Shown here: positions 31,772-44,306 of the stretch, one piece after another
Numbering within the stretch: position 1 is the stretch's first letter
How the letters are laid out: the number at the start of each line of letters is the position of its first letter
From: Cyclaneusma minus
Lineage: Eukaryota; Ascomycota; Leotiomycetes; Marthamycetales; Marthamycetaceae
Assembly: GCA_037179335.1 (NCBI GenBank)
Contig: JAKZHN010000005.1
Location: 1,783,703 to 1,847,702 of the forward strand
Direction: 5' to 3'
Length of the DNA stretch: 64,000 bases
Notes under the pieces: generated by a model
Told to the model about the DNA's origin: nothing
The model's database searches: none
The model's input: only the letters and a program-made list of their open reading frames with translations
Position numbers and translations under genes: made by a program

Positions 31772-34388
31772 ATGGAAGCCGATATGGAATCCCCCGAGCA
31801 ACCTGCCCCCATGTGGAGGCCTGCTGAGTTAGACGACTTCTTCCGTAGAACCCCTGGCCGTCCAGTGAACCCGGTCGAGTGGGATGACGAGGAAAGCTGG
31901 GCAAGCAATGACGGACAATCCCTTAGTGATGGGGCGGTCACGGTCAACAGTGAGATGGATATCAGCTCCGGACCTGTCTCCCCCAACGACCAGTCCCTGA
32001 GCGACGGGGCGGTCACAGTCGACGGTGAGATGGATATCAGCTCTGGACCGGTCTCCCCTAGCGACCCTGAGCTCGACACCTCCGGTCCCTCCCACGTAAA
32101 CACACGCGTTACCGATCTCGGCTCCTCCCTCTCTCTTCCCCCCCACACTGCCACAAGCGTTCAGGTCCCTGATCGCGCCTCCTCCCCCCCTCTTCCCTCC
32201 AACACAACCACACGAGTTCAGTCTCCCATTCACAGCCCCGAGCCAATCCCTCGTGGCTTGAACTCTGCTGAGCTCGCCATCATGCCCGCCGAACCCCCCG
32301 ACAACGCCTTCGAGCGCCTCAATCGCACCACGCGCGCTCGCGAAAACATCCCCAGCCCCCCCGATTTATCTCTCATTGCCCAGGGAGAAACCTGGGGTCT
32401 CAACCGCGCCGACAGAAAGAGCTTTGCTGTTCGAGAAGCCGGCGAGGAGCATACTAAGGAGAGAATGGCCAGAGTGGTCGCTGCCAGCGAGAAACTGCAC
32501 AAGGTCATTGAGTTGCAGAACACTGAACCCTTTTTCCCTCCTATGCCTTCCGCTGGACCCTGGGTTGGCAGGTCGCGCTCTTGTTTCAAGCGTAAGGATC
32601 GCGATGGTCAGGATGAGGGCATGATGACCAATGGTGTCTTTGGACCGTTCCGTCAATCGTCTTCGTTGCAGGCTGACTCGAGTGTGGTGGCTGATGGTAA
32701 GGATGCACTGGGATTGAGAGAAGCTCTGTTGTGGCATGGAAAGCAGCCGGGTGCCAACGAGACAAGGACCGAGCTGGCAAGCTTGACCTTTCACGATCAC
32801 ACGCCGAACATGCTTACGGGTGCATGGCAGAACTATCTGCTCATGCACTATGAGGCCCAACCGGGTTACAATGATAGCAACGGTGAGAAGCTTATCATGT
32901 ACGAGGTTGATATGTAAGTTTGCCTTCACTCCTCCACTTCACCAGCCGCAACCTCTGCTCCCCATACATACCCACCTTTTACTACGTTAGTGTTTGTCGC
33001 TGACATGAACAACAAGCCCAACGACCAAGGACTACTCCCAGCCCCCCAAGGGCATGGGCTTTCCCCCTGGCTATGCACCCCCAGCTCCGCGGAAGAAGAT
33101 CGTGCGCTGGATCTGGTTCTACATCTCGCGCCCCCTCGTCTCCTCGAGCCCTAACTTCGTAGGCCCCCCCGCCGGTCCACCCAACCTACCACCTTCCCAC
33201 AAGTCGCCCAGCCACGTCGTCTTCGCCGCACCCCTCGCAAACGTCATCTGCCACCCCCCCGTCACCGAAACCGACGTTGCAGACCCTACCTACCGCCACG
33301 GCGCCTCCACCGTTGAACCACTGGTTCGACGATTCCGTCGCCATGACTTCACATTCTCGCGCTTCGGCGAGCCAATCTTTGAATTCTCGCAGAAAGATGA
33401 GACACTTATGAAACTTATGATCCATGAAGTAGATGAGTGCCATCGCTACGCCGTGCATCAGGGTCAGGAAAACGCGTCGGAGACACGCAAGAAGATCCTC
33501 GATATGCTCGATAACTTCTTGGAGATTTGGATGCACCCGTGGACTGGCTACCAGGAGTTGCTGCAAACCGGTCACATTGATGAACGCAGTGTCTCGAGCT
33601 GGTGGAGAGCGGCTTTTTATAAGGCTTATGAGAATGGCGCCTATTGGGCCCAAACCAAGCGCGCTATGAGCATGGGAAATTGCCGTGTTATTGCCAGATA
33701 CCGGGAAGAGCCTACTAGCTGTGAGAACCCGGAGGACAAGAATATGTCGATGGGAAGGGGACAGGGAGGATTGTTGCCTGTTGCTCTTGACTCACCGATG
33801 AGCGGAACGAGCAACATGATGCCTGCTTTCGGCATGGAGCCTATGGTTCCCGGCCGCAAGAAGCGATCTGACTCTGCTTCCACCAGCGCTCCTTCTCCTA
33901 CTCAATCCGTCTTCTCCTCGTTCTCACCGTGTCCCGGAAGTGCCAATACCACCACCTCTGAGGCCCCAGGCAAGGACAAGCAGCAGCCTGCCGGTCCGTC
34001 GAAGGGCAAACAGGCCGCAACTTTGTTCGTTCGCTCGTCTATGACGCAGATGCAAGGCACCGAGAGTCGGATGGAGGATAGCAAAGGCATCTCCATGTCT
34101 CCGTTCCCAAAGCCTCACCCGAGCAACCGAGAGCTGGAGACGCTTGGTCAGAACGCCACAGGCCGCGCCCGCGATATCAAGCGCATCGACTTGACCGAAA
34201 ATCCCTTCATGCAAATCCCTCCCCCCTCGAGCGACGAGTACACCGCCGCCCCCCTCGGCATTCGTGTCGAGAATAGCGATCGCGTCATCAACGGCAGGGT
34301 TGTCAAGAAGGTCTCGCAAGTCGATCAAGAGAAGAAGAAGGAGAAGCGTAAGAGGGGACTGAGCCAGATGGAGAGAATCGGCAGTTGA
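31772..34388 (+). CDS. Unrecognised 837-aa protein with 25-residue duplication
   Basis: Two exons (31772-32913, 33017-34388); the 103-nt intron joins YEVDI to PTTKDYSQPP in frame. I do not recognise the family. Residues 49-98 are two tandem 25-residue units (QSLSDGAVTV...SSGPVSPND), encoded by two 75-nt copies at 31916-31990 and 31991-32065. The N-terminal third is acidic and Ser/Pro-rich. A likely folded part spans about 345-590 and includes APRKKIVRWIWFYISRPLV, VRRFRRHDFTFSRFGEPIFE, a helical KKILDMLDNFLEIWMHPWTG, and WWRAAFYKAYENGAYWAQ. The C-terminal third is disordered and basic, ending in KKKEKRKRGLSQ, a possible nuclear signal. There is no membrane helix or catalytic motif. Codon use looks like its neighbours and the frame is clean over 2.5 kb, so it is very likely a real gene. 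Confidence 0.75.
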
Positions 34389-34771
34389 GATACGATGAGT
34401 TGAAGGTATCGTGCATTACTTCCAGGATTCGTCTAAGAATCATGGGAGTTAGCTACACTCTTCAGTCTTCATTGCTCTGAAGTTTGTTTCGTCACGATGC
34501 CTTCAAGTATCTCACGGCTTTTACCCTTGCCATTAGAGCATAGCGTGTGCATTGGCGCTGGGAGATTTTTCGGGGAGGAATAAGAAAAGGAAAGGAAAAA
34601 AACTCTCGCATGTCTACTAGAGACATTTCCGTGGGATAGATATGAAAAGCTCGTTTCTGATTTCATCACTTGGCTGACACTGCATTCGTGTGAAACTGAT
34701 ATTTCCCCTTTCAATAACCGTTGTCGCACACACGTGGCCACTTTCCACAAAATTCGACCTGTTTGCTTTAC
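34389..34771. other. Convergent spacer
   Basis: 383 nt between convergent stops of the unknown protein gene and the methyltransferase-like gene. Nothing else is visible. Confidence 0.6.
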
Positions 34772-35805
34772 CTAAGCCTTGATCCCCATGACCCAGGTCA
34801 TATAGCCAGTAGGCCAAGTATGCTGCTCACGCCCATCCTTCACAACCCAACCATCACAATCCGCTCCACACTCTTTCATCAACGCCTGCACCTCCTCACT
34901 ACTTCTCGTCCTCAAAGAAGACACAATGCCATCAAAAACCAGCACAAAAGGAACGATAGGAATGACATAGGTGAAGAACAAATGCCCAGGCGAACGCCAG
35001 AAATAGTACGGCGAGATCAGAAAAACGCAAATCCCCATGAGGAATATCGTGATGATGGACGCAACAGTGCGTTCCTGGAGCTCATAAATTCTATACCATA
35101 AGTCAGATCTCAACATTCATATATGCTCAAGGTGGCGAAAAGCATAGACTCACCCAAACCCATCCGAAGTCTCGATCGAATTCCTCAAAATCTCCTTCGC
35201 CAACGGATCCTCGAAGTGATGAAAGGCCAAATTGAAGAGGCGAAAAACCTTCTTCCGCCCATCCGTCAAATCCGCCGGGGCATTCGTAGCATCAACCGGT
35301 CGTGGCACAAACGTCAGATTCTCACTCCTTTTCGCAGCTTCCGTCCAGTCCGGAATATGCGGATGTAAATCCGTCAATACGAATTGCACAGCATCGCTAT
35401 TTCCGCTATTGAGATCCTCGCGCATACTCCTTCCGCTGCCCGACGCCGAGGAGACCTTCGCTTGTGACTGTGAGAGAATGCGGGCATTGATGTCTTTCTC
35501 GATGAAGGGGGTGGGACCGCCGGCGCCGGCGCAGAAGTCGATGTAGGTGTAGTCTTTCAGGTAAGAGGAGAGGACGCGGTAGAGGACGTTGGTGACGAGG
35601 TTGGCGGGGGAGTGAGCCTGGAGGACGGGGAATTGGAGTTGCCAGAAGACGGTTAGGCAGGATTGCACTTTTTCACGAAGATATTGGGGAAACCTGAGAG
35701 GAGATTGTTAACTGGATGTAGTCGTAGGATGGCGAATGAAGGATTGGCATACCATGGTTGATCATTGATCTCGAAGAAGTGGTAACGGCGGCACATCAGC
35801 CCCAT
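34772..35805 (-). CDS. SAM-methyltransferase-like fungal protein with two C-terminal TM helices
   Basis: 303 aa, three exons (35805-35753, 35693-35154, 35090-34772). The N-terminus reads RRYHFFEINDQPWFPQYLRE; YIDFCAGAGGP (about 68-78) is a glycine-rich motif I of a Rossmann SAM-binding fold, and VLTDLHPHIPDW follows. FNLAFHHFEDPLAKEIL leads to GIYELQERTVAS. Two hydrophobic helices (about 207-228 and 235-255, with ISPYYFW and LFFTYVIPIVPF) lie after the enzyme core, and the chain ends with TWPTGYMTWVMG. I recall this arrangement as a widespread uncharacterised fungal family. Catalytic function and substrate are inference. A second Met (residue 4) could be the start. The gene is divergent from the P450, 547 bp apart. 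Confidence 0.75.
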
Positions 35806-36352
35806 CTTGAGTTTCTGTAAGATGATAGATCAAGTTTCCGTAGAGGTTTCTAGAGAGGAAGAGCAGGTGAAATTGATGAGGACGAGAAGGTTGTGTCCCA
35901 GAAAGATATGTCGTATGCGGCAAGGGCAAGCCTAAGTTGAAGAAGCAACGTCGGTCGTGCCTTCAGCTCAGCTATCTTAGCCAGAACTCACAACGTCCAA
36001 CAAAGCTTGATTTTGGGAAATGGCAGGATTTTCATTGGCAGAGGTGCAGGCTACCGACAGCATCACAGCGTTTTGGCAGGGTCATGATGTAAGTGAAGCT
36101 TGCCGCCCGAAGCCGGTGAAACCGACGTCCGGGCGCCAAAGTGGACTGCGGCAGGGCCCGAGACGCGGGAGGATTGAAGAACCTGCCACGCCATCTTGCG
36201 ACACCGATAATTGTAAGGAGATCGACAGATGCTGGAGTTGCGAGAAGGAACGACACAGCGAGGTTGTGGACGGAGAAGAGCTGGTTGAAATAAGCATTGT
36301 CAGCTCCATCCAGGATCTGCCGTATTACGGATCATCCCGAAGCACAGACGCC
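35806..36352. promoter_or_regulatory. Divergent promoter methyltransferase-like / P450
   Basis: 547 bp between divergent start codons. The P450 reading frame stays open upstream to 36020, but that part has no membrane-anchor character and is taken as 5' leader. Confidence 0.5.
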
Positions 36353-38208
36353 ATGTTGGAGCTACTCACCCGGACCGCTACCACTCTTTCACCAACCGGA
36401 CTGCTTCTTATATCGGCCTTGTTCTCTATTTGCTATTTTCTGTGCCGGAGCCCACGGCCTCATCGAAATGGACAACGCTTGCGGTATGTGAATCCGTCTA
36501 TCTCATCATCTAATTATAACAATTTCCCCTATCAAGTCACGTGATCACACCCCTTTTTTACATGGGACGAAGAACCAGTCAGGGGTAAAATACTAAACGG
36601 CTCCAGCAAACCTCCCAATACACTGCCAATTGCCGGAAATGGCATCCTGTTCCTCCAAGCCCGCCACAAGATGTTCTCCTGGTTCGTCAAATGCGAGCGT
36701 ATCTTCGGATTCGAGACCTTCGAGATATCCGTCCCCACCCTTCCTCCGGGAGTAGTCATCAACTCGCCTGAAAACCTCGAATTCGTCTTGAAAAACGAAG
36801 CCATCTTCTCCAAAGGCGATTTCTTCAAAACCAGATCCTGGGACCTGTTTGGTAATGCCCGTTCAGAACTCCACATATCTGTATTTGTGCTGATGCAAGC
36901 AGGAAATGGCATTATTAATGCAGATGGCGAGCTGTGGAAGGTCCAAAGAAAAGCCGGCTTGCATTTCTTGAACAATGCTAATCTGAAAACCCTTACGGAT
37001 GTTGCGTTGCCGAGATATCTGCAAGCGGCGAAGAAGCAGCTGAGGGAGGCGGCGGATGGCAGATTGGTGGATCTGGAGTTGGTTCTACATGAGGTTACAA
37101 CTCAGCTTATGGGTCGGATGGCATATAATGTAGGCATCTTCCCATACCCTACCAAGGGCTGATACTGATGCCAACCAGATGGACATGCACGCCGATGATC
37201 CCTTCGCCACCAGTTTCGAGTACGCATCCGGAAAGACGGCCGAGCGATTCCAGAACCCCCTATATCAACTCACCGAACCCATCCTCGGGAAGAAGTTCCG
37301 AGAATCTGTCGACATCGTCAAGAGATTCGGCAAGGAGATTGTAGCCAGCGCCATTGCGAACCGGAAACAACCTGACGACGAGCAGACAGCGTCTCAAACT
37401 CAAAACGACGGTGACTCAAGCCTCGACGACATATCTGGCAGTCTCGTGAACTCTCTTCTCGACTCAATAGACGACCACCAAATGGTCGCCGACGCAGCCC
37501 TAAACTATCTCTCAGCCGGTAAAGCCCCCCGGTTCCTCCCAATTCCAATCTCCATTCCTACCCCTATTCGCGAAACTCAGCAGTGAAACCTCAGCTAATA
37601 CACACAACCCAGGCCGCGACACCACAGCCCAGGCCCTAACCTGGACACTCTACCTCCTCATGCTCCACCCCCCCATCACCACTCAAATCCTCTCCACCCT
37701 CTCCTCCCACCCCTCCCCAGTCACCCCCACAACCCACCCCTACCTCCTCGCCGTCTTCTACGAATCCCTCCGCCTCCACCCCCCGGTCCCCTTCGAGCTC
37801 AAACAAACCCAATCCCCCACCACCCTTCCCGACGGAACCTTCCTCCCCCGCTCCTCCATCGTTCTCTGGTGTCCCTATTCCATGAACCGCTCATTTCGCA
37901 TCTGGGGCCCCGATTCTCATTCATTTAAACCCGAACGCTGGCTCAGCGAAGACGGCAAAGAGCTGAAAACCAAAACGGCATTTGAGTATCCGGTGTTTCA
38001 CGGTGGGCCGCGAATGTGTTTGGGGAAGCGGATGGCGGAGAGTATGGCGGTGATGGTGATTGCGGAGTTGGTGCAGGAGTTTGAGTTTGTGAGGGGCTGG
38101 GAGGGGAAGGAGGAGAGGGTTAGTAGGAATAGTTTGACGTTGCCGATGGAGGGGGGGTTGCCTTGTTATGTTAGGACTAGGTTGCGTAAGAGGAAACCTG
38201 AGATTTAG
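36353..38208 (+). CDS. Cytochrome P450 monooxygenase, CYP52/CYP86-like
   Basis: Haem-thiolate monooxygenase, 512 aa, five exons: 36353-36483, 36607-36851, 36903-37129, 37179-37518, 37613-38208. An N-terminal ER anchor (about 10-35, TGLLLISALFSICYFLCR) is followed by the proline hinge KPPNTLP formed across intron 1. Motifs: I-helix AGRDTT (314-319), K-helix ESLR (365-368), PERW (about 421-424), and the haem loop FHGGPRMCLGKR with Cys450. All key residues are present, so it looks functional. AGRDTTAQALTW and NRSFRIWGPDSHSFKPERWL resemble fungal CYP52/CYP86-clan enzymes, many of which hydroxylate fatty chains, but family and substrate remain open. Intron 2 is 51 nt and in frame, so it can hide as coding. 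The spacer to the divergent methyltransferase-like gene suggests possible shared control. Confidence 0.9.
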
Positions 38209-38737
38209 ATGTGGTTCGTCATAGAGGAAGGCTTAGAAGTAGATTTCGTTACAGAGCGATGGAAACACGATAGCTGCACAAGAATTCAAAAGAGAAATGG
38301 GTATTGTTTTGCAGTATGGTACATGTAAAGTTACAACGCTGAGTGGATACGGGGCTTTTGCGCTGACCGTGGTCCACATGAATGCTGTCCCCTCAATAGC
38401 TAACCTGGTTTCGCGCGACTCATTCTGCGTTCTCTTGAGAGGAGAAAGAGCCGTACTAACCAAGGCAGCGATCGAGCGGGTAAGGTCTCGTTCTCAACGC
38501 CCTAAGGCGCCAGAATCCATCGATGAAAAAAGAAAGCAAGGCTCAGTGGTTGAAAGCCATCTTGAGCAACAACCCACCCAGCCAATCCGCCAATCCGTCA
38601 AGGCCGTACCTAACCGAAACCAGCAACCTGGCCGCGCAGAACAGCATCGCTCTGCAGAGCGCCATAGCCAGTAACCTTAGCAAGTAATTCCCAAATCCCA
38701 AGATCATAACCGTTGCGCCTAAACTCCGTGCGCGCCG
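38209..38737. other. Convergent spacer P450 / NOT4
   Basis: 529 nt between convergent stops. No gene or clear repeat is visible; the 3' UTRs of both genes must lie here. Confidence 0.6.
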
Positions 38738-41700
38738 TCAATGACCCGCAACCTGCATCAAACGTCGGTTCTTCTTCACCAGCTGGTTCAGAGTCTTCTC
38801 CAGCTTGTCCGTCTCCTTGCGCGCACTCGCCAGCAGCGTCTCCGAGTCCTCAAGGCTCAGCAGTTGCACATTGCCAAGCGGCTGGCCGCGTGCCGTGTCA
38901 CGCCCCACTGTGAAATGCGCCGTCATGCTCTCGAAGGCCGTGTCGAGTCGGTCATCGGCGTGGCCGACTGTATCGGCGCCCCAAGTGTTCCAGTTTGTGG
39001 CATCGCGAGAGCGAAACATGTCGAGGCCGTTGCTGCTTGCGTTGGCATTCAACGCTTTTTCGAGCTGCGAATTCGTGGATAGCGAAGGTAGCACAAATTG
39101 GTTGATGTAGCTCAAGGCTTCGTCACGCTGGATCTTGTTCACTGGATCCGCACCGCTGGTTGAGCTATGAGGAAAGTATGAAGGCGGACCGTTTGGTACA
39201 GCTCGACCTCCAATCAAAGTGAATCCTTCGGTGAGGTTGTAGCGTGACGAAGAAAATGCAGCTGGTCCCTCATCTGCAGCGATGCTAGCTTGTAGAGCAA
39301 GATAGCTCTGCTCCTCCTCGGCAGTCAGGTTGCGCACACAGTCGCCATTTGGTGTGAGCATAAGTCTTTGACCTCCACGGAGAATCTTGTGAACCGGCTT
39401 TCCCGATTGCAAAGTGATGCGGTCCTCTTCTGTAATACTGAGTTTCGTATCCTCTTGCACGTCTGAGAGATGCTCGGCACGATGATTGCCACCAATCGGG
39501 TGCTTGAAGAATTGAAGCAAGCCGGGGTCTGGTAGTTCGCCTGAATCGATTAAGCCATGGAAGATTGAAGCTGGTGCCGGTATCGGTTTCTCTGCAGGAG
39601 GAACGTCAGGCGTTGCCTCTGTGGTACTTGCGCTTGCCGGCTCCTTCTCATCCTCTTTACCCTTAGCTTTTCCTTCTACTGGCTTGCTTGACTCGTCTGC
39701 ATTCTTCTCCTGTTTGGCAGACATCTTGTCTGGGGGTGGTGGTTCTGCCACGGATTTCTCTTCCTTGACTGGCTCGACTGGCGCAGGGGACGCTGGCTTC
39801 GAGGGAGGGGCGCTCGCGGAGCTCTTGGGAGGCTTCTCTTTCTTTTGCTTCTTCTTGCGGCCAATGATTGGTGCGACCTCGACTTCCTCCGGCGCCTCGA
39901 GTATTGTCTCCTTCTCGGTCTTTTCCTTTTCTCTCTGTGCTTCACGGCGCAGCTTTTTCTGTTGGCTCTTCGTTGTTGCTCGCACGGGAGCTGAGCCGAT
40001 TCTCGTTGGAGGTGGGGAACTTGCTCGTGACATAGAAGCGGAGTTGATTGAAGCGGTATCAGAGATGCCCTCACTCACAGGCGTACTTGTGCGCTCAAGA
40101 CGCGCAGACGCTATGCTTGGTTGTCGAGATGTTGGAAGGCTAGGCATCACTGCCGAAGTAGCTGAAGAAGGTGTGGGAGCTTCAGACTTAGGTGTAGGTA
40201 CAACCCGAATCGCCTTTGGTCCCGTACGAATAGCGGGGGACTGTAGCGCGACAGGTGTGCTGGCGGGTAGTGGTGGGAAAGCACTTGCAGGCGCAGGAGT
40301 CGTGGTTGGTGGCTTGGGAGTATCGGGCGTAGGAACCGGTTTGTGGCTAGCAGTGGCTGCGGCGATATTGAGGACCGCCGGCGTCGGTTTCTTTTCTGCC
40401 ACCTTTGGTGTTGCGGCCGCCTTTGATTGGCCCTGGGGTGCATTGGCCGATTTTTTCGGTACCGTGGTGGAGGGCTTCAGTGGTGTCACTGGCATGACTT
40501 CAGGTGCCTTGCCCTTCTCTAGCTTTGGAAATTCCTCGTTTTGCGCGGAAGACATTTTGGTCGCAGCACCAGGAGCATGAGATGCAATCGTGTTCGACAA
40601 ACCCGTACTGACTGCGGAAGACTTGACGTCTTGCTTAGCTTGGGTAGCGGAAGAGGTTTTGTTTACCTTGACAACGCCATCTTGCGGTGTGGGAGGTACA
40701 GTTACGGTTGAAAGCGGTGTTGCTGCTCTCGGGACGTGAACAGCGCTCGATTGTCGGGTAGGTGTAAAAGGTGCGGAAGTTGGCACTATTCGAGACGGTA
40801 ATTTGGGCTCCTCGCGAAGCGCAGGAGGCGGATGAGCATGGGGGAAGCCGAATCCGGGCGGCACTGAGGGCGTCGTCGACCTAGAAGCTGGCGCTTCAAA
40901 AAACAGGTCTGTCGGAAGGGGGCCTGGTACGGCTAGATCGCTGGGGTCGTCGGCCACGAGTGCGTCGACGGAGGAAGATGCTTCGTCGAGGGACGGAAGC
41001 TCGTCTAAGAAAAACAAGTGATTAGCTAGCTTCTTTGATAACCGTTCGACGGACGACCAAAGGACGGCCGGATCAACCAAACGACGGAAAGAAATGGTTC
41101 GACCTAGCGGACGACAACTCAAACAGAAAAGAAAAGTGAAGGATCAACAAGTTATGTACACATCGGCTAACTACGACAGCAGTCACGTCACGTCTCCCAT
41201 CATCGTCCTCGATGCTCGGAAGCACACATTACGTACGGGCCTTGCACAGATGTGAGGACTGAGAACGCTTGTATTTGGTCAGCCAGTCCTCGCCGGGACG
41301 GCCCGGGTAGGGGTGTTAACGTACATGAGGCTTGCCGAGACGAAGACGATGATGGATAACCCCGAGAATGCTGACCCAGCCCGCATGAAATCCATGATAG
41401 TCTTGACTTAAAGACAGCAAAACGAGCAATAGCCGGTCCCATTTCCGATGCGCAGAAATGCGCCCATGTATGACGCCGGGGTAGAGCAATCCGAGTGAGC
41501 TCTGCCATGCTCGCTAATGCAGGCTCTTGCAAGTGTTGCAGGACGTTGAATGGAAACCCAGCCCAACTCCGAAACAAATCAACCAAGAGCCCCCGATGCG
41601 AACATCAACGCCGCGCTGCAGTGCATAACATCTACCATCCTCCCCTGTAACCCTGATTGTACATCGTGTTCTGTTGGTACCCACCTTGTGCCTGACCACT

Positions 41701-44306
41701 AAACAGCCCTTGTCCGACTCCGGCATTGCTCTGTTGTTGCTGCTGAAGCCTCGCCTGCAAGATACTCGGGTCCGCAAGATCGACTAGGCCACCTCCCCCA
41801 GAGGAGGAAGTGTTAGCATGTCTGTGCTTCTTCCCCTTCTTCTTCTGCTTTGAGCCAAAGTCTTGGAAAGCTCCAGGCTGAGGACCATAGAGCGATGCCA
41901 GGAGGCCAGAAGCAGGAGCTGGAGTGGAGGTGGATGGGTACTGGTGAAGGAAATTAGGAAACATGAACTCACGCTTTCCTGCCCCAAGGCCTTGAACACT
42001 CCCTCCGCCACTACCACTGCCACGAAGTATCTCCCGTAACATATCACTACTGCTTTCTTTCACTCCTCCAAATGCCGAACTACCACCAGCTACCGAGCCG
42101 CCAAAACCATGTGCCTTGCCAAACATACCAGCAGGAGGCGTGCCGGTGGATTTGAGGCCAGGTGGGGGACCAGGCATCGAGGTGCCACCGTAAAATTGAT
42201 TCTGGGGCATCATCGCGGCTTGTTGTGCCATGAGCATCGGATTTGCCGCCGGTTTGACCGTGGCAGCAGAAGCACTGTCGTTGGCAAAGCTATACCGAGA
42301 TGACTGACGATTGTGGCCTTGCTGCTGCTGGAAAAGGCCGGTTTGGGCGGAAGCAGGCAAATGGCCACCCATGCCAGGCGGATAGTGGTCGAGCAGAGCC
42401 GATTGAGGCTGCTGATATTTGGACAAGAGCAATTGCTGTTGAGACGGTGTCAGAGCCCTGTTCAGGTTGCTGAGGTTTTGGGGGAAGTTGCGGCCCATAG
42501 TGGCGCTGAATGGAGTATCATTGGCCGACCGTTGAATAGGCATCTGAGTGCTGGGTCGACGTTGGTCTGAATAGTAAGATTGAGCCTGGCCATGTACCAT
42601 GCCTTCGCGCACATCCTCAGGACGTTCTGGCTCTCCGCCAAGCTGCAAACTACCACTTTCGGGTTCTTCCTCCTCGACGGGCTCAGCAACAGAACGTAGA
42701 TCGTTCTGTGATTCTTGCTCGACATGGAGTCCAGCTTCCTCTTGTTGCTCACGGAGTGCTCTCCTCTTCTCACCACCATGTTCGTCCCAGAGAGGTGCCA
42801 TACTTTTGATCAAACGCATTTCGTCGTCCGGAATGTTAAAGCCCGGCACAAAACCGAAGGCTGGGTCAGTTGCTGACGCAACCAACTCTTTGAGGATTGA
42901 AGTTGGGCCCTTCTCAGGAGGAGCCTCGGCCGGAGTTGGCTCAGGGGTGGGGTCTGCTTGGGGAGGCTCCTCGGCCAGTTCTTGACCTGCTGGTGCTTGA
43001 CCAGTAGAAGCCTCTGTAGCAGCTGGAGCTGAGGCAGAGTCCGCTGGCCGAGGACTTGATGCAGCACCACTTGTTGCATGGCTTCCTCGTCGGCTGCGTT
43101 GTTGCTGCGTGGGGTGATTGGCCCAGCTCGCTGACGATGGCAGAGCAGAGCCATCACCGTTGCTCGGTTCATCCTTGCTCGGTTCTCGCGCCATGGGTTG
43201 AGAAGCAGCAGCCACGGGGGCTTGCTGTGCTGGCGGCTGATGGCTTTGGCGTATCGACTGCTGGGCAGCAGCGGACGATCCTGCGGGCAGGGGACGCTGC
43301 GAAGCAACGCTGTTGATAGACGAGAGATCCTGGCGTGAATAGCTGTTGTCATTATCGCCGGCCTCGTGTAAGAACATACACTGCTTGTTAGGACAGACTT
43401 CGTTCCGTAAGAATGATGAGCAATATTTGGTGGTGCCTAATTGTGCTTTCAGCACCCTGTCGCCGTTCTGAGAGCCGTTCACGGCTTTGATGCACTTGTC
43501 TGCGTCTTCGGCGTGTACGAAAGTGACGTAGATTCCGAGCGACTGGGGAGACTGAGCAGAACCACGGGCTTGATCTTTGCCACCCTTGCTAATCATAATC
43601 TTCGCAATCTCACCATATTGACCGAAGTATTCTTGGCCTCGCAGGGTCTGGTGGAGTTCGTCGTCTCGGATCGTCGGGGCAAGTCCAACCACGTAGACAA
43701 GGTTCTTCTGCACGACCCGAAGGCCAGCCAGGTGCTTCCGACTCGCACTTTCCGCCTCACGTTTCTGTGCTTCCTTCTGCCGGATTTCAGCCTTCTTCTT
43801 GGCGTTCTTTTGGACAGCGGCCTTGAATTCGGCAACCCTGCGAAAAGTCGTTAGTGCCTGCTAAAGCGAGGGGGGTCAGGAGCACGAACTCTTCCGGTGT
43901 CACGACCTTCCATTGTATTGTCTTCTCGTCATAGGGTCTTCGGCAGGCGGGGCAGAGTCCATTCATATTCTGCTTGATGTTGTTGAAGCAGAACTGACAT
44001 ATCTATAATATATGCGGTCAGTTCATGATGTCCAGACCGGTTCGCGGGCATCCACCAATCAAAGTCCAGGCTCAATATGTGGCAAGTGGCGTATACTCTA
44101 GACCTCTGATGGCTGTTGCTGACATACCTTGTATTGGCATGGACATGGAACGAAGTTGCGATCAGATAGATCGAACTCTTCTACACAAAGAGGGCTGCAG
44201 GCAGGGTCAGTCACGGTGCGAAGTCCAAGAAGAGCCGTGGTACGCACCATGTGAGGTCCTCATCGTCGATGAAGGAGTCGATCTGCCCGCTACTTGGAGG
44301 AGCCAT
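38738..44306 (-). CDS. NOT4: CCR4-NOT subunit NOT4, RING E3 ligase with RRM
   Basis: E3 ubiquitin ligase of the CCR4-NOT mRNA deadenylation complex. Five exons: 44306-44248, 44194-44128, 44002-43890, 43837-41685, 41004-38738, giving 1552 aa. The C4C4 RING uses Cys20, 23, 37, 39, 44, 47, 59 and 62. A helical linker (KKKAEIRQKEAQKRE) leads to an RRM (NLVYVVGLAP..., YVTFVHAEDADKCIKA) and a CCCH finger (KYCSSFLRNEVCPNKQCMFLH region). A long disordered part follows. Exon 4 can alternatively read on to a stop at 41632, giving an 814-aa form ending MYNQGYRGGW. Exon 5 has no in-frame ATG near its start, and its acceptor joins the donor ACAAG|gtgggt at 41685/41684 in frame as AQDELPSLDE, so I place it in NOT4. 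That 680-nt intron is exceptional here; exon 5 could be a separate gene. The end, LEKTLNQLVKKNRRLM, looks like a coiled coil. Confidence 0.8.
41005..41684 (-). other. Proposed long alternative intron / short-form 3' end of NOT4
   Basis: 680 nt containing the stop codon and 3' end of the short NOT4 form (stop at 41632-41634) and, on the other side, an acceptor with branch site (gctaatcac...ttcttag). No independent gene is credible inside it. Confidence 0.5.

Noticed and set aside
34772..38208. A full secondary-metabolite gene cluster around the P450
   Set aside because: No polyketide synthase, peptide synthetase, terpene cyclase, transporter or pathway regulator lies nearby; neighbours are housekeeping genes.
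39621..40580. 319-codon plus-strand open frame
   Set aside because: It is the antisense shadow of the Ser/Pro/Ala-rich NOT4 exon 5.
41200..41586. Open frame between the two parts of NOT4 as an independent gene
   Set aside because: No recognisable protein features; the interval is better explained as the short-form 3' UTR or a long intron.
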